Assembly (NCBI RefSeq): GCF_000379465.1
Contig: NZ_KB905392.1
Coordinates: 434,001-498,000 of the forward strand
Direction of reading: 5' to 3'
From: Sciscionella marina DSM 45152
GTDB lineage: Bacteria > Actinomycetota > Actinomycetes > Mycobacteriales > Pseudonocardiaceae
Length of the DNA: 64,000 nucleotides
Under the pieces are notes generated by a model that did not search any database, was not told where the DNA came from, and worked only from the letters and a program-made list of their open reading frames with translations. A program made the translations under genes and the position numbers. Numbering within the stretch: position 1 is the first letter of the stretch; each line of letters starts with the position of its first letter. This document shows, one piece after another, positions 36,279 to 46,024 of the stretch.

Positions 36279-38597
36279 ATGGAGAACGGTTCGTTCGCCG
36301 GTTACCTGGCAGGTCTGGACGAGACCAAGCTGATCCAGTTGCTGCGGATGCGCGCGGACGTGCGGGTCGAGCCAGTCCCGACAAGCTTTACCCAGCTTGC
36401 CGAGCGGTTGGCCGGAGCGGATTCGTTGAGTTTCGGGCTCCGCGAGGTGAACCGCGACTGTGTCGTGGTCGGTCAGGCCATCGCCGCTCTCGGCGCCTCG
36501 GCCGGGATACCGGAGATGGCGCGCTTGCTGGGGATTCCCGAACCCGGGCTGCGGGATCCCGTAGCCGATCTGTGTGGTCGCGGGTTGGCCTGGACGGACT
36601 CGGATACGGTTCGCCTGCCGGACCGGCTGGCGGCGCACTGGTCCGCCGAACTCGGCGGTGGCCGGCCGATCGCGAGGGTCGCGCGCGATGTACTGGTCGA
36701 TGACTTGCGCGCGGCGGCCGAGGCACTGGGGGCCGACGTGACCGGGCTCCGCAAACCGGAACTGACCGTGCGGCTGGAGCAAACACTGGCGGATGTTCCG
36801 GCGGTCGCGCAGATCGTGGCGAAGCTGCCCAGTGCGGCACGTGACCAGCTCGACGAGCTGCGGTGTGATGCCGGTGCGGGGCATGTGTATTACGGCGCTC
36901 CCCGCACCAGCCCGAATCGCCAACTGGCCGCCTCCGGGCTGATACTGCGGGTCGGCAGCCGTTGGGAACTGCCCCGGGAAGTCGGACTCGCGGCGTGGTT
37001 GGCCGAGCTGGAGGAACCACTGATCGGTCCGCCGGACATCCCGGCGGCCGAACCAGCTCCCGCGCAAGTGCTCACCACCGCGCAGGCGGCTGTTCAGGAC
37101 CTGGTGGGTGCGGTGACCGCCGTGCTGGATGAGGCGGGCTCGACTCCGATCAGCGCGCTGAAGAAGGGCGGTGTCGGTTCGCGGGAACGGTCTCGGCTGG
37201 CTGCCCGGCTCGCGTTGCCCGCCGAGGTCGTGCCCCTGGCGATCGATCTCGCGTCTGCCGCGAGCCTGCTCGGGCCGGTGAGCGGTGGTTATGCGCCCAC
37301 CGATAGTTACCCGCACTGGCGCCAGGCCGAGCCCGGCCACCAGTGGGCGGCACTCGTCACTGCATGGTTCGCACTGGAGCACGCACCTACCAGCCGGGAC
37401 ATCCAGGATGACAAGGAATTGCCGCCGCCCCTGCCGCTTGTCTCCGATGCGGGAATGATCCGGCGCGCGTTGCTGCGCGCCGCACGTGGCGGCCGTGCGG
37501 TGACTGCGGCAAGCGAGCACATCGACTGGTTCTGCCCACTGCACGCTTACGAACCCGGACAACTCCGCGAGAAACTGGCCGCCGCAGTGCGCGAAGGCCG
37601 GCGGCTGGGGCTGCTGGCCGCTGATGTGCTGAGCGATCACGGCGAGCACTTGATATCCGCGCACGACGAGGACGACGGCGACACGGTGTCGGAACTGGCC
37701 GAACGGGTGGCTCCGTTGTTTCCGGACGCACGGTGCGCGGTCGTCCTGCAATCGGACCTGACGGCGGTGGTATCCGGGCAGCCGGGTCCCGCGGCAGCAC
37801 GGCTGCTTGCTGCCTCGGCGGTCTGCGAAACTCGTGGGACCGCGAGTGTCTGGCGCTTCTCACCGGAGAGTATCCGGGATGCCCTCGACGCTGGGTGGAC
37901 CTCCGAGGGTCTGCTGGCCGAACTCGCCGCGCTGTCCGACCGGGCGCTGCCGCAGCCACTGGAGTACCTCATCACCGACGTGGACCGGCGACATGGCCAG
38001 GTCCGGGTACGTGGCATGCGTTCCTGCGTCCTGGCCGACGCAGGAACCGTGGCCGAAATACTGCACACCCGCGAGCTGGCCGGACTCCAGCTCGCCCAGC
38101 TCGCATCCACGGTGCTGTCCAGCCCACTCGACCCGGACGAGGTTCTGACCAAGCTGCGCTCCGCAGGGTTCGCCCCGGTCGCCGAGGACGCTCAAGGTGC
38201 CGTCATCGTTGAGCACCGTCACCAACACCGAGCCCGCACGAAGACCGAGACCACACCGAGGGCCACCCGTACTCGGCTGTGCGCAGGGGATCTCGCGGGA
38301 AGACTGCTCGCGGACCCGAATGGCGAGACCACTGCCGAAACCGAAGTTTCGGACACCTTCGAACGCCTGACCACGCTGCGCACCAGTCTCACCGAAGCCG
38401 AACTCGTCCTGCTCGCCGACGCGCTCGAGCACCAGCGTGACGTACTGATCAGCTACCGGGACAAGAACGGCAGCTGGACGCACCGCGACATCCGCCCCCG
38501 CGAGCTCTACGGCCGGTGGCTGGTGTCCTGGTGCCATCTCCGCAACGGAGAACGCGAGTTCACCGTTGCCAACATCGAATCCGTCGCCCCGGCATGA
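36279..38597 (+). CDS. Helicase-associated domain protein with WYL-like C-terminus
   Basis: A 772-residue protein with blocks of the XPB/Ssl2-associated 'helicase C-terminal' type seen in actinobacteria. No helicase motifs (no Walker A GKT, no DEAH) are present, so it is not a helicase itself. The central blocks (PLQSDLTAVV-like VVLQSDLTAVVSGQPG; LEYLITDVDRRHGQVRVRGM) are typical. The last 60 residues (VLISYRDKNGSWTHRDIRP, then LYGRWLVSWC) look like a WYL ligand-sensing module. A role in DNA-damage response or transcription is inferred. CAGAAT seven bases before the ATG suggests a leaderless mRNA. Confidence 0.82.
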   Translation: MENGSFAGYLAGLDETKLIQLLRMRADVRVEPVPTSFTQLAERLAGADSLSFGLREVNRDCVVVGQAIAALGASAGIPEMARLLGIPEPGLRDPVADLCGRGLAWTDSDTVRLPDRLAAHWSAELGGGRPIARVARDVLVDDLRAAAEALGADVTGLRKPELTVRLEQTLADVPAVAQIVAKLPSAARDQLDELRCDAGAGHVYYGAPRTSPNRQLAASGLILRVGSRWELPREVGLAAWLAELEEPLIGPPDIPAAEPAPAQVLTTAQAAVQDLVGAVTAVLDEAGSTPISALKKGGVGSRERSRLAARLALPAEVVPLAIDLASAASLLGPVSGGYAPTDSYPHWRQAEPGHQWAALVTAWFALEHAPTSRDIQDDKELPPPLPLVSDAGMIRRALLRAARGGRAVTAASEHIDWFCPLHAYEPGQLREKLAAAVREGRRLGLLAADVLSDHGEHLISAHDEDDGDTVSELAERVAPLFPDARCAVVLQSDLTAVVSGQPGPAAARLLAASAVCETRGTASVWRFSPESIRDALDAGWTSEGLLAELAALSDRALPQPLEYLITDVDRRHGQVRVRGMRSCVLADAGTVAEILHTRELAGLQLAQLASTVLSSPLDPDEVLTKLRSAGFAPVAEDAQGAVIVEHRHQHRARTKTETTPRATRTRLCAGDLAGRLLADPNGETTAETEVSDTFERLTTLRTSLTEAELVLLADALEHQRDVLISYRDKNGSWTHRDIRPRELYGRWLVSWCHLRNGEREFTVANIESVAPA

Positions 38598-38624
38598 ACC
38601 CACCCGGCGGCCTTTCGCGGTCAG

Positions 38625-39461
38625 TCAGTGCGTATCCAGATCCAGGGCGATGTCCAGGGCCGGGGAGGAATGGGTGAGCGCCCCGACCGCGAGGTAGTCC
38701 ACCCCGGATCGCGCGTACTCCGCGGCCACCTCGATGCTCAGCCCGCCGGATGCCTCGAGCAGCGCACCGGATCCGTGCTCGTCCCTGCGGCGCACCGCGA
38801 GCGCACAGTCGGCGGCACTGAAGTTGTCCAGCAGGATCTCGCTCGCCCCCGCGGCCAGTGCCTCCTCGAACTGAGCGAGGTCGTCCACCTCGACCTCGCA
38901 AGGCAACTCGGGGGCGTGCAGCCGGGTGGCCTTGATCGCCGCGGTCACCGAACCGGCCGCGACCACATGGTTGTCCTTGACGAGCACGGCGTCCCCGAGC
39001 CCGAAGCGGTGGTTCACCCCGCCGCCGCAGCGCACCGCGTACTTCTGCGCGGCACGCAGCCCGGGCAGCGTCTTGCGGGTGTCCCGGATCCGGCAGTCGG
39101 TGCCCTCGGCCTCGGCGACCCAGCGCGCGGTGTGGCCGGCGATCCCGGACAGGTGGGTAAGGAAGTTCAGCGCGGTGCGTTCGGCGGTGAGCATGGCTCG
39201 CACCGGGGCGCGCACGACGAACACCTCGCTGCCGGGGCGCAGCCTGCTGCCGTCCTCGATCCGGTCCAGCACCTCGATCTCACCGGCCACCTCGGTCAGC
39301 GCCCGCTCGGCGAAGTCCACCCCGGCGAGCACCCCTTCGGCGCGCGCGGTGAATCGCCCGATACCGACGAGGTCCGCCCCGATCGTCGCCGCGGATGTGG
39401 CATCCGGGCCGTAGCGCAGGTCCTCGGCGAGCGCGTTCGCGACGAGTTCGGTGATGTTCAT
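38625..39461 (-). CDS. nadC: Nicotinate-nucleotide pyrophosphorylase (quinolinate phosphoribosyltransferase)
   Basis: It converts quinolinate and PRPP to nicotinate mononucleotide. The protein is 278 residues. NFLTHLSGIAGHTARWV, RIRDTRKTLPGLRAAQKYAV (substrate-binding Arg and Lys), GGGVNHRFGLGDAVLVKDNH and EVEVDDLAQFEEAL are family blocks. The ATG overlaps the nadB stop by 4 bp, so it is the last gene of a coupled nadA-nadB-nadC operon. Confidence 0.97.
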   Translation of the reverse strand: MNITELVANALAEDLRYGPDATSAATIGADLVGIGRFTARAEGVLAGVDFAERALTEVAGEIEVLDRIEDGSRLRPGSEVFVVRAPVRAMLTAERTALNFLTHLSGIAGHTARWVAEAEGTDCRIRDTRKTLPGLRAAQKYAVRCGGGVNHRFGLGDAVLVKDNHVVAAGSVTAAIKATRLHAPELPCEVEVDDLAQFEEALAAGASEILLDNFSAADCALAVRRRDEHGSGALLEASGGLSIEVAAEYARSGVDYLAVGALTHSSPALDIALDLDTH

Positions 39462-41068
39462 GCGGCCAACCGTGCCCTTTCCTTGCCGATCACCAGCGGT
39501 CGCCCGGAAACGTCCAGACAGACGAACGCACTGTGCCCGAAGCGCGCATCGTCGCGTTCCGGGAAATCCACCCGCACATGGGCGCCGCGGGATTCCTCGC
39601 GGTGCAGCGCGGAGAACGCGAGAGCCTTGGCGGTCAACGTCATCGCGGCCCGCTCGACACCCTCGCGTGTCCATAGTGGACGGACGGTGGCCATCGCGGT
39701 GAGCTCCTCGATGGCGGTCCGCATCCCCTCCGCGTCCCTGCCGATGCCCAGCCGCCCGCTCAGTACCGGACGCAGCCGCTTCGCCGGTGCCATCGGTTCC
39801 GCGGGAAGGGAAGGGTCCTCGAGCCTGCCCGGTTCCGGTGCCGCGCCGAGATCGGCCCGCACCGCTTCGGCCACCCGTCCCCCGGTGACAAGTCCCTCCA
39901 GCACGCTGTTGGAGGCCAGCCGGTTCGCCCCGTGCAACCCGGTGCGCGCGACCTCGCCGATCGCGTACAACCCGGGGACCGTGGTGCGCCCGTCCACGCT
40001 CGCGACGACCCCGCCGCAGGAGAAGTGCGCGGCCGGGGCGACCGGAATGGGGTCGCGCGCCGGATCGATGCCTGCCCGCGTGCAGGCCGCGTGCACCGTG
40101 GGAAACCGCGCGGCGAATCCGCCCCGGGCCACCGAGCTCGCGTCCAGGTACACGTGCTCGGCACCGGTTGCGGCCATCGACCGCGCGATCGCCGCGGAGA
40201 CCACATCGCGCGGGGCCAGATCGGCGAGCTCGTGCACCCCGGCCATGATCGGACGCCCGTACTCGTCCACGAGCACCGCGCCCTCCCCGCGCACCGCCTC
40301 GGTGACCAGCGGGCGCTGACCGGTCACGTGCGCCCCGGTGTAGAGCACGGTCGGATGGAACTGCACGAACTCCAGGTCCGCCACCAGTGCCGAGGCACGC
40401 AGCGCGAGCGCGATCCCGTCCCCGGTGGCCACCGCGGGATTCGTGGTCGCCGTGTAGAGCTGGCCGAGCCCGCCGGTGGCCAGCAGCACCGCAGGCGCGC
40501 GCAGCAGTCCGGCCACACCGTTCTCGTCGAGCACCAGCAGCCCGCCGACCGCTCCGGTCGAGGTGCGCACCGCGTCCACGGCCACATGCCCGGTCAGCAC
40601 CGGAACCGTGCCACCGGCCGCGGCGACCAGCGCGCGCTCTACCTCGGCCCCGGTCGCATCGCCTCCGGCGTGCACCACCCGGAACGCCCCGTGGCCGCCT
40701 TCCCTGGTGCGGGCGAGCCGGCCGTCGACGTCCTGGTCGAACACCGCACCACGATCCCGGATCCCCTGTACCGCAACGGGTCCGTCCGCGAGAATGGCAG
40801 CCGCCGCTGCTCGCTCGCACAGCCCTGCCCCGGCCGCCATGGTGTCCGCGAGATGCGCCTCGATGTCGTCTCCGGAGTCCGCCGCGTCCTGCGGGAACAC
40901 CACCGCGATCCCGCCCTGGGCGAACCGGGTACTCCCCTCGGCCACCTCGTCCTTGCTCACCACGAGAACCCGGAGACCGCGCTCGTGCGCATGCAGCGCC
41001 GCGGTCAGCCCGGCGACCCCGCTGCCGACCACCACCAGGTCGGCATCCGCTTCCCAGCCGACGGTCAT
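39458..41068 (-). CDS. nadB: L-aspartate oxidase
   Basis: This flavoprotein oxidises aspartate to iminoaspartate. The protein is 536 residues. [19 protein letters not shown] binds [23 protein letters not shown] follows, and [11 protein letters not shown] and [20 protein letters not shown] carry active-site residues. The C-terminal helical domain is complete. The ATG overlaps the nadA stop by 4 bp. The upstream frame to 41428 is rejected because nadA occupies it. Confidence 0.96.
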   Translation of the reverse strand: MTVGWEADADLVVVGSGVAGLTAALHAHERGLRVLVVSKDEVAEGSTRFAQGGIAVVFPQDAADSGDDIEAHLADTMAAGAGLCERAAAAAILADGPVAVQGIRDRGAVFDQDVDGRLARTREGGHGAFRVVHAGGDATGAEVERALVAAAGGTVPVLTGHVAVDAVRTSTGAVGGLLVLDENGVAGLLRAPAVLLATGGLGQLYTATTNPAVATGDGIALALRASALVADLEFVQFHPTVLYTGAHVTGQRPLVTEAVRGEGAVLVDEYGRPIMAGVHELADLAPRDVVSAAIARSMAATGAEHVYLDASSVARGGFAARFPTVHAACTRAGIDPARDPIPVAPAAHFSCGGVVASVDGRTTVPGLYAIGEVARTGLHGANRLASNSVLEGLVTGGRVAEAVRADLGAAPEPGRLEDPSLPAEPMAPAKRLRPVLSGRLGIGRDAEGMRTAIEELTAMATVRPLWTREGVERAAMTLTAKALAFSALHREESRGAHVRVDFPERDDARFGHSAFVCLDVSGRPLVIGKERARLAA

Positions 41069-42045
41069 TCCCCACCCCCGGACTTCCCGATCCCGATCAT
41101 GCGCTCCACCGCGGTCCGTGCCTGCCCGGCGATCCGCTCGGGCACCCGCACCTCGTCGGTCCCCGCGCGCAAGCAGTCGAGCACCTTCTCCGGCGTGATC
41201 ATCTTCATGTACCGGCAGGAGGCTTTCTCGTTGACCGCACGGAAATCCACCTCGGGCGCGGCCTTGCGCAGCTGGTGCAGCATCCCCACCTCGGTGGCCA
41301 CGAGCACCGAACGCGCACCGGTTTCCCGTGCGGCATCGAGCATTCCGCCGGTGGAGAGGATGTGCACCCGCTCCTCGGCGACCGCCCCCTCCCCGGCCAG
41401 GTACAGCGCCGAGGTCGCGCAGCCGCATTCGGGATGGATGAACAGATCGGCCTCGGGCACCCGGTCCGCGCGCGCGGCGAGCTCATCGCCGTTGATGCCC
41501 GCGTGCACATGGCACTCCCCTGCCCAGATGTGCAGATTCTCCCGCCCGGTCACCCGTTTCACGTGCGCGCCGAGGAACTGGTCCGGGCAGAACAGCACCG
41601 GCTGGTCCGCCGGGATCGAGCGCACCACGTCCACGGCGTTCGAGGAGGTACAGCAGATATCGGTCTCCGCCTTGACTTCCGCGGTCGTGTTCACATAGGA
41701 CACCACGACCGCCCCGGGATGTTCCCGTTTCCATTCCCGCAGCTGTTCCGCGGTGATCGAGTCCGCGAGTGAGCAACCGGCGCGCGCATCCGGGATGAGC
41801 ACCGTCTTGTCCGGGGCGAGAATCTTCGCGGTCTCGGCCATGAAGTGCACCCCGCAGAACACGATCGTGCTCGCTTCGGCCCGCGCGGCGATCCGGCTCA
41901 GCGCGAGCGAATCCCCGGTGTGGTCGGCGATGTCCTGCACCTCGGGGAGCTGATAGTTGTGCGCGAGGATGACCGCGTCCCGCTCCCGTGCGAGCTCGCG
42001 TACCTGTCGCGCCCACTTCGCGTCCGCCAACGTCGCCGTCGTCAT
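41065..42045 (-). CDS. nadA: Quinolinate synthase
   Basis: This [4Fe-4S] enzyme condenses iminoaspartate with dihydroxyacetone phosphate. The protein is 326 residues. [20 protein letters not shown] opens the fold. Cluster-type cysteines lie in [34 protein letters not shown] and [18 protein letters not shown]. The ATG at 42045 is chosen because GGAGG precedes it by six bases; an ATG four codons upstream overlaps that ribosome site. The promoter overlaps the NrtR operator. Confidence 0.96.
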   Translation of the reverse strand: MTTATLADAKWARQVRELARERDAVILAHNYQLPEVQDIADHTGDSLALSRIAARAEASTIVFCGVHFMAETAKILAPDKTVLIPDARAGCSLADSITAEQLREWKREHPGAVVVSYVNTTAEVKAETDICCTSSNAVDVVRSIPADQPVLFCPDQFLGAHVKRVTGRENLHIWAGECHVHAGINGDELAARADRVPEADLFIHPECGCATSALYLAGEGAVAEERVHILSTGGMLDAARETGARSVLVATEVGMLHQLRKAAPEVDFRAVNEKASCRYMKMITPEKVLDCLRAGTDEVRVPERIAGQARTAVERMIGIGKSGGGE

Positions 42046-42069
42046 CGGGTCCTCCATCGACCAGGCTCA

Positions 42070-42092
42070 GTTTTCGACTTATAATCGAAAAC
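42070..42092. promoter_or_regulatory. NrtR operator overlapping divergent nadA and nrtR promoters
   Basis: GTTTTCGA and TCGAAAAC form perfect 8-bp arms around 7 bp. Inside the site are TATAAT (42080-42085, plus strand), ending seven bases before the nrtR ATG, and TATAAG (42083-42078, minus strand) facing nadA. One bound NrtR dimer would block both. NrtR proteins are known to release DNA when they bind ADP-ribose, which ties NAD turnover to nadABC expression. The site is read directly; binding is inferred. Confidence 0.85.
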
Positions 42093-42794
42093 ATGCCTTC
42101 GTATGCTACCACCGACAGCCCCGATATCGGGCACGAAGTGCTGGCCTCGGTTTTCCAGGTACGCGCCGACGAGGCGGGTGCGCTGGGCTTACACGCACTG
42201 TTGTGGCGACGGGCACGGCGTCCGGAATCCGGGAAATGGGCACTACCCGGTGGCCGGCTGTGCGCGGACGAAGACGTTGCGAACTCGATCAGCAGGCAGC
42301 TGGCGGAGAAGGTGGACGTACGCGAGTGTCAGCATCTGGAACAGCTCGCCGTGTTCAGCGCGCCGGACCGGACCGGGAGCACCCGGCTGCTCGCGACCGC
42401 GTTCCTCGGACTCGTGCCCGCGGACGCCGATCCCGAACTGCCCGAGGACACCGCGTGGCAGTCGGTGGACCGGTTGCCACCGACCGCCTTCGACCACGGT
42501 GAGATCGTGCTGCACGCACGGGATCGGTTGCGCGCCAAGCTGTCCTACACGAACATCGGGTTCGCCATCGCGCCCGCGGAATTCACCGTCGCCGGGCTGC
42601 GCGAACTCTACTCCGCCGCGCTCGGCTATCCGATCTCGGCGACCAATCTACAGCGGGTGCTCACCCGCAGGGGCCTGCTCGAACCCACCGGGACCACGAG
42701 CCCCTCGGGTGGCCGCCCCGCGGCGCAGTACCGGTTCACCCGCAGGGACATGCTGGTGACCGATCCCTCCGCGGTGTTCAAACCACCGGAGTGA
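42093..42794 (+). CDS. nrtR: Nudix-related NAD biosynthesis repressor NrtR
   Basis: A 233-residue protein with an N-terminal Nudix-like domain (VLASVFQVRADEAGALGLHA; GKWALPGGRLCADEDV) and a C-terminal winged helix (YSAALGYPISATNLQRVLTR; GRPAAQYRFTRRDML). The Nudix box is degenerate, with the REx2EExGD pattern replaced, as expected of regulators that bind rather than cleave ADP-ribose. The ATG follows a TATAAT by seven bases with no ribosome site, so the mRNA is leaderless. It is divergent from nadABC, as in mycobacteria. Confidence 0.93.
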   Translation: MPSYATTDSPDIGHEVLASVFQVRADEAGALGLHALLWRRARRPESGKWALPGGRLCADEDVANSISRQLAEKVDVRECQHLEQLAVFSAPDRTGSTRLLATAFLGLVPADADPELPEDTAWQSVDRLPPTAFDHGEIVLHARDRLRAKLSYTNIGFAIAPAEFTVAGLRELYSAALGYPISATNLQRVLTRRGLLEPTGTTSPSGGRPAAQYRFTRRDMLVTDPSAVFKPPE

Positions 42795-42823
42795 GCGAGA
42801 AAGCCGTGATCAGGGCCGGGTAC

Positions 42824-43411
42824 TCAGGAGAGCCGCCGCCCCAGATCGTGCATCCCGTTCCACACCGCGAGCACCCCGTAGGCCAGCGAGCTGCCCAGCC
42901 CCCAGCTCACGATGGGCAGGATGCCGCCCGATTCCGGGGCGCGCAGCACGAACTGGCCCGCCTTGGCCGATCCGGGTGGTGGATAGAAACCGTTCGCGAA
43001 CGCGGAGCCGATGGTGAGGGTGAGCCAGCCGGCCACGAGCGCGCCGAGCACGGTGGCGATCATGATCACCGGGCCGCGCCGTTCGCGCAGCAGCCACACC
43101 GCGGCACCGAGCAGGGCGCCGATGGCGAGACCGAGCACCGCGTGCAGCGCGACCGCGTCGAAGGCGTGCAGTTCCTCGTCCGGCAGCGGAAGCGGGCCCT
43201 GCGATGCGGTGATCAGCATCCGGGTCGGCGGCGCGATCATCGCCCAGATCCAGCCTGCCGGGATCCCGGCGAGCGAGACGAAGGACAGCACGCTGATCGC
43301 GGGCAGCAGGTCTGCCTTGACGACGACTCTCGGGCGCCGGTGCCACAGCACGGCAAGCAGGGCAGCCTCGGCGTCGGGTCGGTCCGGTCGTATCGGGGTG
43401 CTCGCCTCCAC
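42824..43411 (-). CDS. DUF2567 membrane protein
   Basis: A 195-residue protein with four predicted transmembrane helices (near residues 38-58, 90-108, 115-137 and 165-185). The large loop after helix 1 contains PTRMLITASQGPLPLPDEEL, which looks like the DUF2567 extracytoplasmic segment. The M. tuberculosis homologue (Rv1591, from memory) lies at the same place beside the nad genes. Its function is unknown. The start is GTG, and a 16-bp palindrome lies 18 bp upstream. Confidence 0.82.
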   Translation of the reverse strand: MEASTPIRPDRPDAEAALLAVLWHRRPRVVVKADLLPAISVLSFVSLAGIPAGWIWAMIAPPTRMLITASQGPLPLPDEELHAFDAVALHAVLGLAIGALLGAAVWLLRERRGPVIMIATVLGALVAGWLTLTIGSAFANGFYPPPGSAKAGQFVLRAPESGGILPIVSWGLGSSLAYGVLAVWNGMHDLGRRLS

Positions 43412-43429
43412 GCCGTGACCCTACTAGGC

Positions 43430-43445
43430 ACCACCCCGGGGTGGT
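43430..43445. promoter_or_regulatory. 16-bp perfect palindrome upstream of the DUF2567 gene
   Basis: ACCACCCC is joined directly to GGGGTGGT without a spacer. The absence of a loop favours a protein-binding site over an RNA hairpin. It lies in the 146-bp gap between bioD and the DUF2567 gene, both on the minus strand. No regulator can be named. No other feature is visible in the gap. Confidence 0.4.
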
Positions 43446-43557
43446 TGCGCCGTGGCGGCCGCGACGCGCCGTCCGGTCCTTCGGCGCCACCTGGACGGAC
43501 CCCGTTGCCGGATTCGGCCGGATCCGCCTCGAACGGGGTACCCGGATCGGGGATGCG

Positions 43558-44280
43558 CTATGGGTTGTCGGTATCGGCGCAGGCCCGAGCGGCGAAGGTG
43601 TCCGCGTCGAACTCCCCGCCGAACCACGGCGACAGACCCGAGCGCGCTCCCGCGAGGAAGGCCTCCCCACGCAGCTGGCCGAGGCCGTCCGGGAGCACCC
43701 CGAGCAGCGGGGCGCCCGCTTCCCGGGGCAGGTCTTCGAGGTTGCACCGCTCGGCGAGACCGGGATCGGCGGGCCAGGCCCCGATCACCACGCCGACACA
43801 GTGCACCCCGCGCTGCTCGAGGGCGAGCGCGGTCAGTGCCGTGTGGTTGAGTGTCCCCAGCGCGGGTGAGGCCACGATCAGCGTGGGCGCCCCGAGCGCC
43901 CAGGCCACGTCGGCGATCGTGGCCCCGGTGTCGTCGAACCGCACGAGCAGCCCGCCCGCCCCTTCGACGAGCACGAGATCGTGGTCCTCGTCGAGTTCCC
44001 GTGCCGCTGCCGCCACCTCCGGGGCGCCGACCGGTCCGATCCCGGAGCGGCGCGCGGCCACGTCCGGGGCCAGCGGATCGGGGAACCGGCGCAGCTCACG
44101 CGTCGTGATGCCCGGGGCGAGCCGCGCGATCAGCGGAATGTCGCCTTCCTCCTCCGCACACCCGGTTTGGGCAGGTTTGAGGACGGCCACCCGCCGATCG
44201 GCGGCCAGTGCCGCGATCGCCGCACAGGTGATGGTCTTGCCGACACCGGTCGAGGTACCGGTCACCACGAGCACACTCAC
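43558..44280 (-). CDS. bioD: ATP-dependent dethiobiotin synthetase
   Basis: It carboxylates diaminopelargonate and closes the ureido ring in biotin synthesis. The protein is 240 residues. VVTGTSTGVGKTITCAAIAA is the P-loop, LKPAQTGCAEEEGD the substrate lysine region, and DLVLVEGAGGLLVRF the Walker-B equivalent. The GTG start puts the P-loop at residue 8, as usual. bioA, bioF and bioB are not in the window, so bioD is separated from its pathway partners. The upstream frame to 45012 is a P450 shadow. Confidence 0.94.
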   Translation of the reverse strand: MSVLVVTGTSTGVGKTITCAAIAALAADRRVAVLKPAQTGCAEEEGDIPLIARLAPGITTRELRRFPDPLAPDVAARRSGIGPVGAPEVAAAARELDEDHDLVLVEGAGGLLVRFDDTGATIADVAWALGAPTLIVASPALGTLNHTALTALALEQRGVHCVGVVIGAWPADPGLAERCNLEDLPREAGAPLLGVLPDGLGQLRGEAFLAGARSGLSPWFGGEFDADTFAARACADTDNP

Positions 44281-44306
44281 GATGCGCGAGACTACTGCTC
44301 CCCCGG

Positions 44307-45515
44307 TCAGCGCAGCTTGACGGGCAGCTTCAGCAGGCCGTGGATGAGCGAGCTGTCCCGCCAGCCGAAGGTCGTGGGCTCGCCGGCCAGGGCGATGTCC
44401 GGGAACCGGGTGATCAGCTCGCGTACCGCGATCCGGCCCTCGAGCCGGGCCAGCGGAGCACCGATGCAGAAGTGGATGCCGTGCCCGAAGGCCAGATGCC
44501 CCGAGGCGTCCCTGGAGATGTCGAAGGAGTCCGGTTCCGGGTATTTCACCGGATCGGCGTTCGCATCGACCAGCGGGATGGAGATCAGCTCGTGCTTGTC
44601 GATGGTGAACCCGTCGATGGTCCACGGCCCGGTGGTGTACCGCAGCGTCGTGATGTTCACCGGCCCGTCGTAGCGCAGGAATTCCTCGACCGCGTTGGGC
44701 AGCAGCCCGTGGTCCGCGCGCAGGGCGGCGAGCTGATCCGGGTTCTGCAGCAGCGCGAGCATTCCATTGCCGATGAGGTTCACCGTGGTCTCGTGCCCGG
44801 CGATCAGCAGCAGGAACACCATCGAGATCAGTTCCGGTTCGCTGAGCCGGTCCCCGTCCTCGGCGACCGTGACGAGTTCGGAGAGCATGTCCTCCCCCGG
44901 GTCCGCCCGCTTCCGCGCGATCAGCTCGGCCAGATAGGCGGGCAGCTCCGCGCGCACCCGCGCGACATCCTCGGGGCTGCTCGTGGCCAGCGCGACGACG
45001 ATGTTCGACCATTCCCGGAACCGGTCCTGCTCCCCGTCCGGAACCCCGAGCAGCTCGCAGATCACGGTGATCGGCAGCGGGAAGGCAAAGGCGTCGAGCA
45101 GATCCACCTCGTCCTTGTCCCGCATCGCATCGAGCAGTTCGGTGGTGATCTGTTCGATCCGCGGCTCCAGCCGGGAGACCGCGCGCATGGTGAACGCCCG
45201 GTTGACCAGCTTGCGCAGCCGGGTGTGGTCCGGCGGATCCGAGTTCAGCATGTGATCGCTGACGTCCTGGAGCAGGCCGACGGTCCGGTTCTCCTGCTTC
45301 TGCAGCACCTCGTGGAATCCGTCGCTGGCCTTACTCAACTCGTCGTCCGCGAGCGCCTGGCGGGCGAGTTCATAGTCGGTGATCAACCAGGCGACCATGC
45401 CGCTCGGCAGCCGCACGTGGTGAACCGTGCCTTGTTCACGCAGTTGGCGGTATACCTCGTGTGGCCGTTGGGTGTAGTCCTTCGGCAGTTCGCGCAATTC
45501 CTGACTCACGCCCAC
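44307..45515 (-). CDS. Cytochrome P450
   Basis: A 402-residue bacterial class I P450. The I-helix is LLIAGHETTVNLIGNG (near residue 245), the K-helix ExxR is EEFLRYDGPV and the heme loop is HLAFGHGIHFCIGAPLARLE with the axial Cys near residue 350. All key residues are intact. Electrons would come from an unlinked ferredoxin. The GTG at 45515 has GAGGAG six bases upstream. The soluble CYP107/105-like style suggests macrolide, steroid or xenobiotic oxidation, but the substrate cannot be read. Confidence 0.95.
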   Translation of the reverse strand: MGVSQELRELPKDYTQRPHEVYRQLREQGTVHHVRLPSGMVAWLITDYELARQALADDELSKASDGFHEVLQKQENRTVGLLQDVSDHMLNSDPPDHTRLRKLVNRAFTMRAVSRLEPRIEQITTELLDAMRDKDEVDLLDAFAFPLPITVICELLGVPDGEQDRFREWSNIVVALATSSPEDVARVRAELPAYLAELIARKRADPGEDMLSELVTVAEDGDRLSEPELISMVFLLLIAGHETTVNLIGNGMLALLQNPDQLAALRADHGLLPNAVEEFLRYDGPVNITTLRYTTGPWTIDGFTIDKHELISIPLVDANADPVKYPEPDSFDISRDASGHLAFGHGIHFCIGAPLARLEGRIAVRELITRFPDIALAGEPTTFGWRDSSLIHGLLKLPVKLR

Positions 45516-45616
45516 GTCGGTCTCCTCATCGCTCGGGACTGCAATTCGCAGACTGCGCACTGTCAACGCCGGGCCCCGGTGGAGAGTTTCCGCCGCGCCC
45601 GGATTTCCCTGACACA

Positions 45617-46024
45617 CTACGGGAATTCCGGATCCGGAGTCAGTACGAGACCGATCCCGCGACCATGCCCGAGCGCGCGCCCGAGGATGGTGACAAGGAC
45701 GAAAAGCCGAAATCGGTTACCGTATTTGGCGCGCAGCAACCGGCGAATCACACGCAGTTGCGGGCCGCGCACCACCTCGGCCGTCGCGGTACGCCAGGGA
45801 GCACGCGGATTTCCGGCGAAATCCGAGGCGGCGAACGCGCACCGCGGCTCGGCGAGCAGCCGGCGCACCTTCCAGGACCGTTCCCCGATTGCGATGTCGC
45901 TGTATAGGCATACCAACGTTTTCCGGATCCGGCGTACCACAGCGGGGTGATCACCGCGGTCCCGTTGCGCCGATAGGTACGCAGCGAAGAAGTTCTCGCC
46001 ACGTGGATCCGAACGCTTAGCCAT
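45617..46024 (-). pseudogene. PPOX-class (F420-dependent type) protein with two compensating frameshifts
   Basis: The continuous frame gives 135 residues. It starts in family style (MAKRSDPRGENFFAAY) and ends in family style (KVRRLLAEPRCAFAASDFAG to the C-terminus). Residues from about 17 to 51 do not fit. The expected segment TYRRNGTAVITPLWYAG, then SGKRWYAYTATSQSGN, is encoded in another frame over the same DNA. Two opposite shifts near 45973 and 45870 therefore keep the frame open while replacing the flavin-binding core. Damaged gene is the best reading; two sequencing errors are the alternative. It overlaps the YceI gene stop by 8 bp. Confidence 0.75.

Noticed and set aside
36279-38597. 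Active DNA helicase
   Set aside because: The protein lacks Walker A and DEAD/DEAH motifs; only helicase-associated and WYL-like parts are present.
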